Below, piece by piece: positions 40,341 to 54,205 of a stretch of DNA of 64,000 nucleotides (position 1 is the stretch's first letter; each line of letters opens with the position of its first letter). Under the pieces are notes generated by a model, which saw only the letters and a program-made list of their open reading frames with translations, was not told where the DNA came from and made no database searches. The stretch spans positions 22,418,150 through 22,482,149 of the forward strand of contig NC_063052.1 in assembly GCF_018812025.1 (NCBI RefSeq), given 5' to 3'. The DNA is from Megalobrama amblycephala (taxonomy: Eukaryota > Chordata > Actinopteri > Cypriniformes > Xenocyprididae). A program made the translations under genes and the position numbers.

Positions 40341-43300
40341 TATTGGTGAAAATAGAGCGCAGAATGCTTGCATCATTAGTTGAGAATTTATACTCAAACC
40401 CTTGAACAAAATATGTTTAACCCAAGTGCCTTAATAAATATCATCTCTGTCTTAGATTGAAATATGTCATTGCTATGTTGAAGTATTCCCAAAGACTAAA
40501 CCGCAGGGTTTTGCAGCATATTGGTGCTACTTGATTCTGTGATCATGAGAAACATTTTCAAATTCTATTCATATTCATATGTTTGAGGCAGCTGTAGAAA
40601 CCAGCTTCCATTGAAAATTGCAGAGCTCAGGATTGAAGTGTCAACACTAATATTGCACTAAACTGCCTGAGGAAAAAAAATTGCATTCATTTTGGTGATT
40701 TGTGAAGTTTTATTGGCAGTTATTGACAAATGGTTGACAGTATTGTTCATTTTGAAACCATTAAGAAACACGGCGGTAAATTATGGTTTCAAACAGAGAC
40801 GATTTGTGGAAATTTTTGTATGTTTTGATGAGGGTTTTTTTTTTTTTTTAATAAAAATTTGAAACTACTGTATTAGATATTCCTAATTTAAATGGGCATG
40901 CCAAAACTGGCAAAATGTAAAAGATGTCAGACTATTACATGAAAGCTGATTTAAGTCGCCACAAATTATGTTTCTGAATGCAATTATCAAATCCTTACAT
41001 TTTCATCCAAAAATACGTCAAATATTTGTCAAAAGGGGCTGTTTGGTTCATTTTCATTTATTCAAAGGTTGGTGAGAAGAGCATTTTGTTGTTCCTTCTA
41101 CGTTGCATCTTTTACAGTTTTCATTTCTTTAGATATTAATGAATGTATGAAGTGGCTAATGAATGGACTTTATGACATTGCTATTTCCAGATATTTTTAT
41201 TTTTGTTTGCTAAAATGTTTGCTTTTACTAAATTTTGCCTTTTCATATTCTGTCTAGTGAATTTTTGTGATAAAAAAACATACAAAAAATATATACACAA
41301 GTACATAAATATACACATATTACTTGGCAGGAAGGAGGTACTTTGGATTTGTCAAAAATGCTTTTTAATTCTATTTTGATGTTTGCAAGAGGAACTTTTC
41401 ATAAATTTGTTTCATTTATGAATTTTTTTTGATCAAGACAGAGTATTTTTGTAGCAAAATTGTAGCATCTTCTCAGTGGCAGCTGTGGTTCCCCCCCAGA
41501 GATGTTCTTTATTGTGGAAAAATAGTTATTGCTAAGCAGGTATCCCTGCTGTGGCATGTAGCTTAAAGCTTTAGTGAAACTTCAGTTTGCATGTTTCTTG
41601 AACTATTAAAACAGCGCAGTGCAGGCAAATGAGCATTGCCCAGTTAAATTAGGAAACCTTGAGCCAGATTATAAATCTCTGCTGATGATGCTGTGCTGTT
41701 GATATTTGTCCATGTAAGTTTAGTTGAAGATTATTCGAAATGGACAAACTTTAATTCTTTATCCATCCTGCAGTGATGAGCTGTTTTTTTCTTTTTCTTT
41801 GTTGCTATTGTTTATGGTGAGGGTGTTTCTGAAAATAAAAATGTATATATTATTATATAAATAAATGTGGGAGCAAATTTTGTGAGGACAAATGTTTATT
41901 TAATATTGGATTTCAAGATAAAAACTAAAGCAAGCCAAAAGTGTGTATGACCATAAATATGCAGACATGCATTGTAAGCCTAACTGATGCAAGTATGCTT
42001 TAATGCTCATGACAGTGTGTGTGTGACTGTCTGATTGATTTATGATTTGTATATAATGTTTATTTCATTGAAATAGCTGAGGTTACAGTATGTATAGTTG
42101 GAAAAGAATAAGTGTACAGTCTCTCCTAAAATTCAATACATTCAAATCAGAGAAAACAGTAGGGGCTTTTTACTTTTTTACTCAATGTGAAAAACTAGGC
42201 CATTACCTGCATGTATTCCTTTACTTTAACATTACATATGCCATATATTGATTTAAGTCCCTTCCGGGGGATGGATTTTTTTGTATTTTGTGCAGAGGCA
42301 ACTCCTAAATTATTAAACTTTACTATTAAATTGACTGAAGTACCACAGTTTATATTCTGTCAACAATTAAAGAAAATATTTTAAATGCTTTGTGAATCTA
42401 AATATTTTTTTAAGGTGGTTTATCTGAAATTTGTCACTCAAATGTGTTTATAAATATTATTAAATTGTGAAATAAATAAATATATATATAGTTATAGGCA
42501 ATATTGCTGCTTATTAGCTTTATAGTTCGACTGACTAGCTTTCATCTCGTCCTGGGTTGTCACCATTTATTTCGTTTAGACACTAAAAGTGGATCTATTG
42601 CACAATTGGAATGACTAAACATTAGTTATATTTGGTTGTATATATAAATAAAGCTCACAGTTCGTGTTAAGAGATCACAAACGACCTCCAAAGCACATAC
42701 CATGACCTTCAGCCAAATGCCCCTTAACTCTCAAACCCGGTTCATGTTTACGTAGTGATTGACATGTAAACAGACCAATAGCCATTCAGCTTGAGTTTTG
42801 TCGACCTGAAAGTAGGAGGATTTGTTTCAACGAATCGGTTCTTTCGAACAGTTCATCTGAACGAAGCTAGCTAAGCAATTCTTTTACGTGTTGACGTAAT
42901 TGCGTCATATCGCTTTTGAGAACCTATTTTATATTACGTTATTAATGAGGGTGTTTTTCATTTTAGTTTTTTTTTTGCCGCCTTTATTCAACTCTTTAAA
43001 AAATAAAGTCGCTTACAACCATAAACTTGCATGTATATGCATAAAATTGACTCGAGAACCGCTCTAACCGGTTTAGCCCGCTTACATGAACCATTCAGTC
43101 CGACTCGTAGACTGGTTTTGTAAACAGATTCATTGGAAAGATCCGACTCTAAAAGAATGATTCATTCACAAATCGGTCATCGCTTGAAACACGTGGTTCT
43201 GTAACCAGGAGAACCGTCCTCTGAAGCTCAACGTGAGTTGATTCATTGTCATTGAGCTTCTTTTTTATTATTAATTTACAGTACTCATTAGAGATTACTT

Positions 43301-43500
43301 AGCTAGAAATATTTTTATTTGTCATATCTAAACGGCATTAATATTGGCAATAGATTTTGTGTCTGACGAATAACAAAAAGCATGTGGCATTTAGCTTTCA
43401 AGCTAATTTATCAATAAATTACTGGTTGAAGAGCTGTGTGTTGCATTTTGAGCTGGATGCTTAACGAAACTACTAACGTTATTCGTTTAAATCCAATTAC
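40341..43500. other. AT-rich spacer between ddx61 and tomm40
   Basis: No coding exon or bounded repeat is supported. A further AATAAA at about 40850 and AATAAA at about 41836 may be alternative ddx61 polyadenylation sites. Between about 42750 and 43230 the sequence becomes less AT-rich and contains CCAAT (about 42776); a possible donor, CTCAAC|GTGAGT, at about 43231 may end a non-coding first exon of tomm40. Confidence 0.4.
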
Positions 43501-43669
43501 GTTCAGTCATGTTCTTATTCAAAAGATCTTCAAGGACTATTTAAGGCTTGCTGCCTAAACGTATCATACATGCATTGTTTATCGTCTACAAATGAAACTA
43601 CTGCCAACATTGATTACAGCTCATCATTTCAGCAAACAAATCTCTCAATCTCATCTGTCCTGTCTTAGA

Positions 43670-44037
43670 ATGGGCAGTGTGTTGGCTGCCAGTGCCCCCA
43701 GCCCGCCTGTACCAGGGCCAGGTGGACAAGGTTTGGTATCAGTGCCACCAGGATTCACGATGCCCTCCGTCTCACCCGTCTCTGTCCCTGGCAGCTCTTC
43801 AGCTGGGCACCAGGAGACCGAGCCTCCCCTTCCAAACCCCGGTGGCTTTGAAGAGTGCCATCGCAAATGCAAAGGTAAACATAATTAATTTAAAAAAAGT
43901 CTATTTATTCCTTGATAAACTAAGATTAATCAGGGAATCAAAACTCATAACAAAGCCATTTCAGTTTTACCACATTAATGTGTACTGCAAAATATTTAAA
44001 TATGAATTTGATGATTTTATATATATTTATATTTATA

Positions 44038-44083
<46 letters not shown>

Positions 44084-47000
44084 CAATATATATATATATA
44101 TAAAATGTCAATAATTTTTCTGGTTAATTAAACATTACATAAGAAGAGAGACCATACAGTTCTATTTTATAAGGCTGGCTGATATGACCTAAAATCAAAA
44201 TCTCGATTAATTGAAGATTTTACCTCGATTTCGATTAATGAACGTTTATTTATTTATTTATGTATTTTTTGCCCCATAGTTCACTGACAAGGTTTGTACT
44301 GTAAATATGCTTGACTATTAAAGGTGCCATCGAACGTTTTTTTACAAGATTTAATATAAGTCTCCTGAATGTGTCTGTGAAGTTGCAGCTCAAAATACCC
44401 CATAGATTTTTTAAATTAATTTTTTTAACTGCCTATTTTGAGGCATAATTAGAAATGCGCCGATTCAGGCTGCGGCCCCTTTAAATCGCGCGCTCTCCGC
44501 CCCCTCCCGAGCTCTCGACTCTATCACTGCAAAGTTCACACAGCTAATATAACCCTCAAAATGGATCTTTACAAAGTGTTCGTCATGCAGCATGTCTAAT
44601 CGCATAATAAGTATAGTATTTATTTGGATGTTTACATTTGATTCTGAATGAGTTTGATAGTGCTCCGTGGCTAAAGCTAACATTACACACTGTTGGAGAG
44701 ATTTATAAAGAATGAAGTTGTGTTTATGCATTATACAGACTGCAAGTGTTTAAAAATGAAAATAGCGATGGCTCTTGTCTCCGTGAATAAAGTAAGAAAC
44801 GATGGTAACTTTAACCACATTTAACAGTACATTAGCAACATACTAACAAAACATTTATAAAGACAATTTACAAATATCACTAAAAATATCATGTTATCAT
44901 GGATCATATCAGTTATTAGCGCTCCATCTGCCATTTTTCGCTGTTGTCCTTGCTTGCTTACCTAGTCTGATGATTCAGCTGTGCACAGATCCAGACATTA
45001 ATACTGGCTGCCCTTGTGTAATGCCTCGATCATGGGCTGGCATATGCAAATATTGGGGACGTACATATTAATGATCCCGACTGTTACGTAACAGTCGGTG
45101 TTATGTTGAGATTCGCCTGTTCTTCGGAGGTCTTTTAAACAAATGAGATTTATATAAGAAGGAGGAAACAATGGAGTTTGAGACTCACTGTATGTCTTTT
45201 CCATGTACTGAACTCTTGTTATTCAACTATGCCGAGGTAAATTCAATTTTCAATTCGATGGCACCTTTAAAGGTGGGACATAGAGTACCTCAGAGATGAC
45301 ATGTTTTTTCAGGCCAACCTGGAAGTTAGCAGCGCACGAATTCCCTTGATCGAAAGCCTTTGCATTTTTCCCATAGACTTTTGGAAAAACACACAAAGTA
45401 AGCTCTGTGTTTAACAGGGGTTATGTCACTTACACATTTTGTCTATCAAGATAATCTTTACAAGTTAACACAACATTTATACATTTTGAAGCCTAAATAA
45501 AGTCGTCAGATATAAAAAGCTAACAGTAGGCTATAAACAGACTACAGCACACCATGGTCGCAGATCAACGTCACCGCCACCAAGCTTCCTCAAACTTTAT
45601 TTATAAACATGCTCGCTGATTATGATCTGCGCTGTGAATGAATACTTATCCACTTTTTCATGAGAAATGCTGTCCAAATGTCCTGTTTGTGATGATGACG
45701 TCTAAAGTCTCCGCCAAAGGAAGTAGTCCCTTTTAGCAACTTGTTAGCAACCGCCGTTTTTAAGACACAATAAAAAATCACAAGCAGGTTATAACTGGTG
45801 TGTTTTATGTCATAGATGAAAACATGAAAATATTTAGAAGCTTTGTTAACTACAGACCTTATTTCAGGCAATTTAGCAAAAACCCATAGACTTTAGGGCA
45901 ATGGAACCGGAAGTCCTAAAATGCTAACTCACTTCCGGGTTTTGCATACAAAAACAAATCATCTCTGAGGTACTCTATTAGTGCTCTCAAATAACAGCTC
46001 ACTTTCAGCAGTTATTTTATCTATGGTTTGTAACATCTCTTACAGATTTCTGCTCATTGTAAATCAGATAAATTAGCACAGTACCAGTACATTTATTTGA
46101 ATACATTAATGAGAGAGCTATTCCGTGTGAATTAGTCATACCGTCTTTCTATTAAAAGTCCCGTTTTTCGTGTTTTTTTTGAAGCTTTGATTGTGTTTAT
46201 AGTGTGCAATATAACATGTGTTCATGTTTCGCGTGTAAAAAAACACAGTATTTTTCACATAATTTACTTATCTGTATACCGCTGTTTCCACTGTCATAAA
46301 AATGGGCTGATGACTTCCTTGTTCTATGAAGTCCCTCCTTCAGAAATACGTAACGAGTTCTGATTGTGCCAGCGGTTCCTGTGTTGTGATTCGACAGCTC
46401 TGAGCGCACTGTGCCCGGAAAAGTCACGCCTCTTACCATAACGTGGAGATGCACGCGCTCAGTGTTATTGTAAACATGTCTTTAATTTTACCCTATCAAT
46501 TTGAGCCGGAATCAGACCAGGTGATTGGACTGCGGGATGAAAATAACAGCGTTTCGACGACATGGCGACAAACACACTCTACAAACGCAACTCTTGTGTA
46601 TTCCTGTGGGCGGAGGTTAGTCAAAAAACTGTTTTAGTGACGTCATTAAAGAAGGAAGTAGAGGGATGTAGTCCAAACTGGCCGTTCGATGTAGGCGACT
46701 TCTGTTAAATAAAATATCTCGCTTGGCATTGAACTTTGAGCTTTAAAATTTTACTGATTTTATTTATACTCTAACAACAACATTACACACTAACTAAAGT
46801 TTGAAACATGGGATCATGAAGAACGGGACCTTTAATTATTAAGCTGTGGGTTGTAAGTAGTGACTTCAAAAGTAGAAAAATATATACTATAACGATTGAG
46901 TTTTTAAGCTACTTTGGTGATAAATCACTGAACAAGCGTTGACTACGAGTTTCTGCGCTCCTCTTCACGTGATGTGTAGCTACTGTTCGTGTGTCACAAT

Positions 47001-50000
47001 GCATCAACGCAGTAGCTCAATATAATGATACACATCCAATGGTCTAAAATCGCTTGAATGTCCAGTTCAAACTGGCAAGCCTTAAAACACATAAAATTGA
47101 CAAATTTTAGTGAAGACACAAGTGAAAGTGATCTCGCTTCAGGGCTCGCCGCTTGTGCGCTGTCTGCGTGTGTTGACTCTGCGTTTAAGTTTGCCTCTGT
47201 GTTGCTTCCATGCCGCTGACTGGACAGGGCAGAGTCACATGGCTACACACACGGCAGTACTGTATGTTATTAAGGGGAAATTATTAACATTATTAAAAAA
47301 AACGGAATAACCGACATGGAAAAATTACGTCAGTTAGAGGTCCTGAATTTCGGTTTCGATTACTTTTCGTACAGCTCTACAATTTTGTTTTTTTTGCAAT
47401 AACTATGTAACGTTCTATTTATAAAACCAAGTATAAATTTCAAGAAGTTAGTGTTTTTAACATTTTTACATTTATTCCAAAATAATAACTAAAGGCAGTA
47501 ACAATTTAAACAATATTATTTGTGAACTAATGTTCAGTTTTTCTTTTTAATAGTCAACTTATTTTCAGAAGTCATCAAGCTTGTACACACTGGTCACAGA
47601 CACCAAGATTTACCTTTAATTTCCCAAGCCGATTGCTCACCAAGAACCCCTGCAGTAATCTTGATTTTGACGTGACATAAATCGGTGCAATGGCTGAGTT
47701 GTTTACTTACTTTTTAATTAGTCTAACCATTAACGTCATCATTGTCTTCATTCAGGCCGATGAGAATGCTCACGAAAACAAGAGGCAGGATTTCTCACGT
47801 GAACCAATCATAACTGATCATATCCAATGAAAGTGCGATGGAGGCACTGCCTCCTCTCACATGACTTTCCCCCATTCATTCTCAATTACCCTCCACTAAG
47901 CCCATCACATGCATTAGGTTTGTTTTACTTTTAACTCAATGAGGACACAGGAGGCAAGCCTCCCGCTGTCACTTCACCTGTGGGTGTCGCTGTTGGACAC
48001 TGTTACTTTATAAAAACTAGACTTTTACACTTTTTAATGTCACGTTTTGTTTTCATTTTTTGGAATATCGATTCTTTTCTCATCCAGTTTTTTTGAGGAG
48101 ACACTGTCTCCCTTGCCTCTACAGAGGAAATGCCTCTGACATACATACTACCGATCAAAAGTTTGGGGTCAAGAATGTTTTTGAAAGAAATAATATTTTT
48201 ATGCAGCAAGAATGCATTAAATTGATTAAAAGTGGCAGTGAAGACTCTTTTTTACTGTTTTTAACCTATTTATCAAAAATCCTGAAAAAAAAAAAAAAAA
48301 CATGTATCATGGTTTCCATGAAAATATTAAGCAGCACAACACTGATAATGATAATAATAATGTTTCTTGAGCAGCAAATCAGCATATTAGAATGATTTCT
48401 GAAGGATCATGTGACTCTGAAGACTGGAGTAATGATGCTGAAAATTCACAGGAATAAATTACGTTTCAAAATATATAAAAATAGAACAGTTTAATTTTAA
48501 ATTGTTATAATATTTCACAATATTACTGGTTTTACTGTATTTTTATCAATTAAAAGAAGCCTTGGTGAGCATAATAGACTTTTTAAAACATTAAAATACT
48601 GTAAATATTATCGGTTTGATGGGTAGTTCATATCCTGCTTCCTCAGTTCAAAATTAATTCAAATTCAGGAGCTCCATTGGAATTTAAAAGCAGTTCTTAA
48701 TTAATTTGTACCTTTGTACCTGACCTTGCTTTGAATTTTGGTGATTACAAATGCATGGTTTTTACACTAATGTCTGTTTGTCCCTCAGAGGTTTTTCCAA
48801 TGCAGATGGAGGGTGTTAGACTAACAGTGAATAAGGGCTTGAGCAACCACTTCCAGGTAAGTCCAGTGTGTTCACTGGTGGAGCTGAACATTTCTGGAGC
48901 CATGTTGCTGAAGAAAGTGTTCTCTGGTTGTAGCCATGAACTCTTGTTTTAATTCCTAGGTGAACCACACAGTGTTGTTGAGCACTCAAGGAGATTCCAG
49001 TTATAGGTTTGGAGCTACTTATGTGGGGACCAAACAAACAGGACCAGGAGAGGTACATATTTTGCATGCAGTATAAATAAATACACAAAAGAAAAAATAT
49101 TTCCAGAACAAAAATCTTTTTTTACCCTAATATTTATAGTTTACCTTAATATTTTTGTCAGGCCTTTCCCGTCATGGTTGGTGACATGGACAACACAGGG
49201 AGCCTAAATGCACAGATTATTCATCAGATCACAAACAGAGTGCGCTCTAAATTTGTCTGTCAGGTGTGTATTTGTGAACAGAGCCTATATGTGTTTATTT
49301 TTGTTTAATTATAAAAAAAAATATGAAAGCATTGCTGAACGTACTGCAACACTTGTGTCAATCAGACTCAGCAGCAGAAGTTTGTGAACTGGCAAGGAGA
49401 TGCTGAATTCAAAGGGGAAGATTTCACTGCTGCTGTGACCTTTGGCAACCCAGACATGTTGGTGGGGTCTGGTAATTGTCTTCTTTTTCATCCATGTTTG
49501 TTCATGCTGCAGTTTGAGTTTATTTTAGTAGCTGTATTTGTTTTTAGTCATGTCACGTCCTTTCTTTAGTTAACTTATTTCCTCTCCGGTTCTCTCACCT
49601 CTTGTCACTCTCATCCCTCACCTCTCTCTCAGGAATTGTTGTAGCTCATTATCTCCAGTCTGTCACTTCGTCACTGGCATTAGGAGGAGAGTTAGTGTAC
49701 CACCGCCGGCCAGGAGAGGAGGGCACAGTCATGTCTCTGGCAGGCAGATATACAGGTAAACACATAAAGAAAGAGCAGTAGTTAGGCATGTGAGTGTCAA
49801 ATTTTGATTTATCTTATATCAAAGTATGATGAATTGCATTACAAAAAAGGGTGAAAAACAAACAAGTGTTGTCCTATTAATGTGCCCCTATTATGCCTTT
49901 TCAGATTTCATGTAGTTATATAGCTGTTTGGCAATGTGAAAGGTCTAAAAATTTTCAAAGAGTGTCTCCCAAAAGAAAGAACTGATACTGAAACGAGTCG

Positions 50001-52501
50001 TCAGTAATTACAGTCTTACTTCCTGCACAAATCTATGAAGGTTTGTAACAAATTTGCATAATTTGGAAACTGTCTTTGGTGTATCTGGGACTGCCCTAGA
50101 TTGGTTTAGGTCATAATATTTTACAGGTCATAGTCAATTTGTTTTCATGGATGGTTTCAGATCTGATGTGGATCCTGTTTGTACTGGTGTCCCACAGGGC
50201 TCAGTTCTTGGTCCCCTACTTTTCAGCATTTATATTTATCCTCTTGGACATCTATTAAGATCCCTTAACCTCAGCTACCACTTCTTTGCTGATGATACTC
50301 AGATTTAACTGTATTTCTGAGATTAAGTTGTGGATGTCTAAAAATGTTCTGTGTCTGAATAGCTCTACAACTGAAGTTATACTTCTTGGCTCTCCCCACC
50401 AACTGCAAAATGTGGCTTCTATAGATCTATCAGTTGATGGTGTTGCCCTAGAGCTACACAGTAAGCTAAAAAAAATCTTGGTGTTATCTTTGACGCCATC
50501 CTGTCAAATGAGCCTTTTGTACAGAACACGGTAAAGACCTCCTTTTTTCATCTTAGAAATATTGCACGTATTCGGCCTATGTTGCCCTTTTCTGTTGCTG
50601 AAAAATTTATTAATTCTTTTGTTTTCTCACGAATTGATTATTGCAATGCTCTCCTTGCTGGAGTGTCCAAATCTTCTCTTAACAAATTGCAATACCTGCA
50701 GAATTCAGCAGCTCAAATCTTAACTGGGGCTAGGGCTGGCGACCATATAACTCCTGTTTTGAAGACATTACACTGGCTCCCTGTTAAATACTGTATAGAT
50801 TTTAAAATCCTAATGTTTACATACAAGGCTCTGCATGGTCTTGCTCCACAGTATCTGGCAGATCTTTTAACATCTTACACGCCAAATCACACTTTACGAT
50901 CTTCTCAGCACGGCCTCCTAGTTGTTCCCAAAACATTGTTACGATCCAGGGGGGACAGGGCCTATATAAAATATATAATATATAAAATAAATGTATATGT
51001 AATGTAAATGTAAAATAAATATAATATATACTATATAAAATAAATGTATTATTATTAATGCCAGCTTATGGTCTCCATTGGCTGCCTGTAAACAGTCTAC
51101 TTTGACCCGCCCTCAAACTCTGTAGTTGTAGCTGAGGCTTAGAAGAGTTTGGTTCGTGTTTTCGACATGTCGAGAATACGCTGTTTTCTGCGCTGCGAAA
51201 GCAAATCCACTTTGAATGTACTTCCAAAGGATGAGGACCTATATGGTAAAACTGACGCCATCATTACTGTTTGTATTGCTGTCTATACAAGTGCTGACGA
51301 AGAGATGAAATTGAGATTCTGACATGCACTGTAAGCTGTATACCAGTCACAACAGGCTTGGCCATCTGACCAATCAGAGCAGAGGAGGCTCTTGGAAAGG
51401 AAGGGTTTAGAGTAGTGTTGCCAAGTCCATGGTTTTCCCGTGGAATTGGGCTACTTTGAAGTTGTTACCGTTTTATCGCAACATTTCAGACTCAAAAGAA
51501 AAGAGGGGGGAAAAAAGAGAAAAGAGGTTATGCTGCAGTGTATATTATGAGAAAATTAAGTGTTTTTGACCTTGGATGCATGTAAACCTATTGTAGGAGA
51601 CAATTAGGAAACCTTTAAAATAGCATAATAGGGGCACTTTAATAACAAGTTTAATATATACACACACAAATATATATACACTACTGTGCAAAAGTCTTAG
51701 GCACATCAGTATTTTCATCCCCAAAAAAGGGTTTTAAGCCAGTTATTTATATATTTTGCTGTAGTGTGTCAGTAGGAAATATCAGTTCACATTTCCAAAC
51801 ATTCATTTTAACATTAATTGTAATAATCCAGCGAGATTTATGAATGCACAATAAGTCTGACAACAGCTGGTGCTCCACACCGAGATCTGATCTCACCATC
51901 ATGGAATCCGTCTGTGATTACATGAAGAAACAGATGAAACTGAGACAGACTAAATCCAGAAGAACTGTGGCCGTGTCTCCAATACGCTTGAAGAAACCTT
52001 CCTGCAAAGATACCTGAAAAACAATGTACAAGTGAACCTGGACAAAAGCTGTTTTAAACACAAAGGGTGGTCCCACCAAATATTGGTTTGATTTAGTTAA
52101 TAGAAGTTAATTGATAAATAAAATCTATTTATGACAGCATTTTTGAAAGCATGCTCACTTTACAGCATTTTTACACAAGTGTCTAAAACTCTTCACAGTA
52201 CTGTATTTTTGCTGTTCAGTTTCTTCAAGCGTCTTGGAGACATAGCCACAGTTCTTCTGGATTTAGTTTGCCTCAGTTTCATCAGTTTGAGATCAGATCT
52301 CCATGTGGAATACCGGCTGTTGTCAGACTCCTTGTGCATACAAAAACTCACTGGATTATTACAATTAATGACCAAATAAATGTTTGGAAATGTGAACTGA
52401 TATTTCATTCTGACACACTACAGAAAAAGATATAAATAACTGGCTTAAAACCATTTTTGGAGGGGTAAAAATACTGACGTGCCTAAGACTTTTGCACAGT
52501 A

Positions 52502-52565
<64 letters not shown>

Positions 52566-53534
52566 ATAACAAAAGGAAAGATTCATAATGTAAACCGATG
52601 TTTCAGACTGATTACTTTTAAAGAACAATAATAAAGATTATATCATTTTCAGCCAATATCTAGAAATCTTTTCTGAACTGGCATGTTTTAACCCAGATTA
52701 AAAAGTAAAAATGTTTAATAAACACCATATGTATGAAAAAATCTGAACGGTTATTTGAAAACAGGCAGCAACTTTATCGCCACATTGACACTAGGAGGAG
52801 CTGGAGCTCATGGGTCATATTACCACAAAGCCAATGATCAGGTAAATGTTCATCAGCAGAATGATTCATGTCCTCATTCATTTATGCTGTTTTATTGCTT
52901 TATGATGACCTTTGTTTTGTTTTTTGTTATTAGTTGCAGGTTGGTGTGGAGTTTGAAGCAAGCACCCGTATGCAGGAAACTAGTGTATCATTTGGGTACC
53001 AGCTGGACGTTCCCAAAGCCGACCTGGTCTTTAAAGGTTGGTACACATACTGCATGTGTACATTATAACATACAGACAGCATTCATCAAGATTTCATAAT
53101 TTTGTAGAGTTAAGACGAATTCAACAATTGTCTTGGTTGTAATATTTATCTTCGTCGATGGAGAATGGGGCTCAGAAAGCCACAACATTCCAATCGAGTC
53201 CTCTTATTTGAAACATTTGTACACTAAAATAGTGTCATCATTAACTAGTCATTCCATAAATTGTTGTCTGATGTATAAACGAAAATCCACCTCAGAAACC
53301 TCAAATGATTAAAGTTTTTTAAATCTGTAATCTGCATGGAACTTAAAAGTATGTGATATACCCTGATTTACAGAATCTTTCTCTCTATCTGTAGGTTCTT
53401 TAGACAGTAACTGGATGGTTGGAGCTATGCTTGAAAAAAAGCTGCAGCCTCTGCCTCTGTCTCTGGCCCTCTGTGCTTTCCTTAACCACAGAAAAAACAC
53501 GTTCCAGTGTGGGTTTGGCATCACCGTTGGTTAA
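43670..53534 (+). CDS. tomm40: Mitochondrial import receptor subunit TOM40 (9 coding exons, 338 aa)
   Basis: Beta-barrel channel of the outer mitochondrial membrane through which nearly all nuclear-coded mitochondrial precursors pass. Coding exons: 43670-43874, 48789-48856, 48960-49052, 49162-49263, 49366-49471, 49633-49755, 52765-52841, 52934-53036, 53395-53534; all joints keep frame. The N-terminus (about residues 1-60) is Pro/Gly/Ser-rich, as in vertebrate TOM40. From [20 protein letters not shown] the porin_3 barrel follows, with conserved [42 protein letters not shown] and [13 protein letters not shown]. The last strand, CGFGITVG, fits a beta-signal. An in-frame ATG lies upstream at 43592, but an acceptor CTGTCTTAG ending at 43668 and the MGSVLAAS start, as in the family, favour 43670. 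Introns 1 and 6 are swollen by transposons. Confidence 0.95.
44041..44102. repeat. (TA)n microsatellite in tomm40 intron 1
   Basis: Two TA runs interrupted by AAAATACAA. Confidence 0.9.
44322..45266. mobile_element. TTAA-flanked TIR element (AGGTGCCATCGAA ends)
   Basis: TTAA at 44318-44321 and 45267-45270 borders the perfect inverted ends AGGTGCCATCGAA and TTCGATGGCACCT. It is 945 bp long and encodes nothing recognisable. The TTAA target suggests piggyBac or Kolobok relatives. Confidence 0.8.
45281..45977. mobile_element. TIR element with TAGAGTACCTCAGAGATGA ends
   Basis: TAGAGTACCTCAGAGATGA at 45281-45299 is matched inversely by TCATCTCTGAGGTACTCTA ending at 45977. The TA at each end suggests a TA target. 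The element begins 11 bp after the right TTAA of the previous element. Non-coding. Confidence 0.75.
46156..46832. mobile_element. TTAA-flanked TIR element (AAGTCCCGTT ends)
   Basis: TTAA at 46152-46155 and 46833-46836 flanks ends AAGTCCCGTT and GAACGGGACCT, inverted with one mismatch. It is 677 bp and non-coding; the small ORFs at 46197-46637 show no family features. Confidence 0.7.
48146..48625. repeat. TA-flanked CATTCAAAAGTTTG-type MITE, copy 4
   Basis: Starts ATACTACCGATCAAAAGTTT and shares TCTGAAGGATCATGTGACT and GAAGACTGGAGTAATGATG with the other copies (inverse orientation inside). It lies in tomm40 intron 1. The right border is approximate. Confidence 0.6.
49881..51638. mobile_element. 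TTAA-flanked TIR element carrying an L2-like insertion
   Basis: TTAA at 49877-49880 and 51639-51642 flanks TGTGCCCCTATTATGC and its inverse GCATAATAGGGGCACT. The interior is split by a LINE fragment at about 50095-50965. It occupies most of tomm40 intron 6. Confidence 0.75.
50095..50965 (+). pseudogene. L2-like LINE reverse transcriptase fragment
   Basis: Frames give [17 protein letters not shown] and FADDTQI, the reverse-transcriptase core with its F-ADD box, followed by a stop. After frameshifts come [19 protein letters not shown] and [20 protein letters not shown], the C-terminal part typical of L2/CR1-group LINEs. It is 5'-truncated, broken by stop codons and cut off before the 3' end near 50965. 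Confidence 0.85.
51679..52505. mobile_element. Tc1-like foldback element with arms near 390 bp
   Basis: The left end is TA then CACTACTGTGCAAAAGTCTT; the right end is the reverse complement with GCCTAAGACTTTTGCACAGT. Similarity between the arms runs almost to the centre. Examples are CTGAGACAGACTAAATCCAG with CTGGATTTAGTTTGCCTCAG, and GGTTTTAAGCCAGTTATTTA with its inverse. Small ORFs in both arms are mirror images and not genes. It lies in tomm40 intron 6. Confidence 0.8.
52504..52561. repeat. (GT)n-(TA)n compound microsatellite
   Basis: Seven GT units followed by about 22 TA units, directly at the right border of the foldback element. Confidence 0.9.
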
Positions 53535-53940
53535 ACCTACCTTCTTTCTTGGTTAATTCTTCAGTTTACACACCAGTGCTGTTGCTGGTGAAACGGTAAA
53601 GGTTCGACACACCTGTACAAAATCAGTCAGTAACAAAGAAGCAAAACAAAGAAATATTTGTTGTTAGTTCCATGTATCAGACCAACCCCAGGGGTTTCAT
53701 ATTCCAATATCCAAAAAAAAAAGTAACATCACCACAACCTGATGAATTAGGAGAACCAAGAAGAAATACACATACACACATAAATTTGTCTTTTTTTGTG
53801 TGTGTGTTGTTTATCGTCCAGTTCTTTTTATAAATTATTTCCTTGTTTATTTTTCATTTCATTGTCACAATCCTTTTAAAATTTGCTGCTGAATCTCTGT
53901 ACTCACGTAGGCACCTACATAAATAAAAAAAAAAAAATGT
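53535..53940 (+). other. tomm40: tomm40 3' UTR
   Basis: Sequence after the TAA stop at 53532-53534. An AATAAA hexamer near 53922, followed by an A-run, is a plausible polyadenylation signal. Confidence 0.5.
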
Positions 53941-54205
53941 GTGCATTGCTGGTACTGACAAACATGGATAAATTATTAAAACAAACATATCTATCTAACA
54001 AACTGAGATGTAGGTTTGGTAAATTATGAATATATTTTTGTGGGTGTGAAAAATACATTATTTATAGGTAGAAAGTCTTTTTTCTTTCTTATAAATTTGT
54101 CTATCAACCACTGTTGCATGGGTGAGAAACATCCAACTAAGCCAAAATATATTTTCACATGTTATATTCGGTTAACTATGGTTTTTCCCACATTGTTATA
54201 GTTTT

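Noticed and set aside
43592..43669. Upstream in-frame ATG for tomm40
   Set aside because: It would add 26 residues unlike TOM40; an acceptor at 43660-43668 and the conserved MGSVLAAS start favour 43670.
44160..47390. One large hAT-like element enclosing the TTAA elements in tomm40 intron 1
   Set aside because: GGCTGGCTGATATGACC near 44173 and TTTTCGTACAGCTCTAC near 47365 both look like hAT-type ends, but they do not match each other well and no 8-bp duplication was found.
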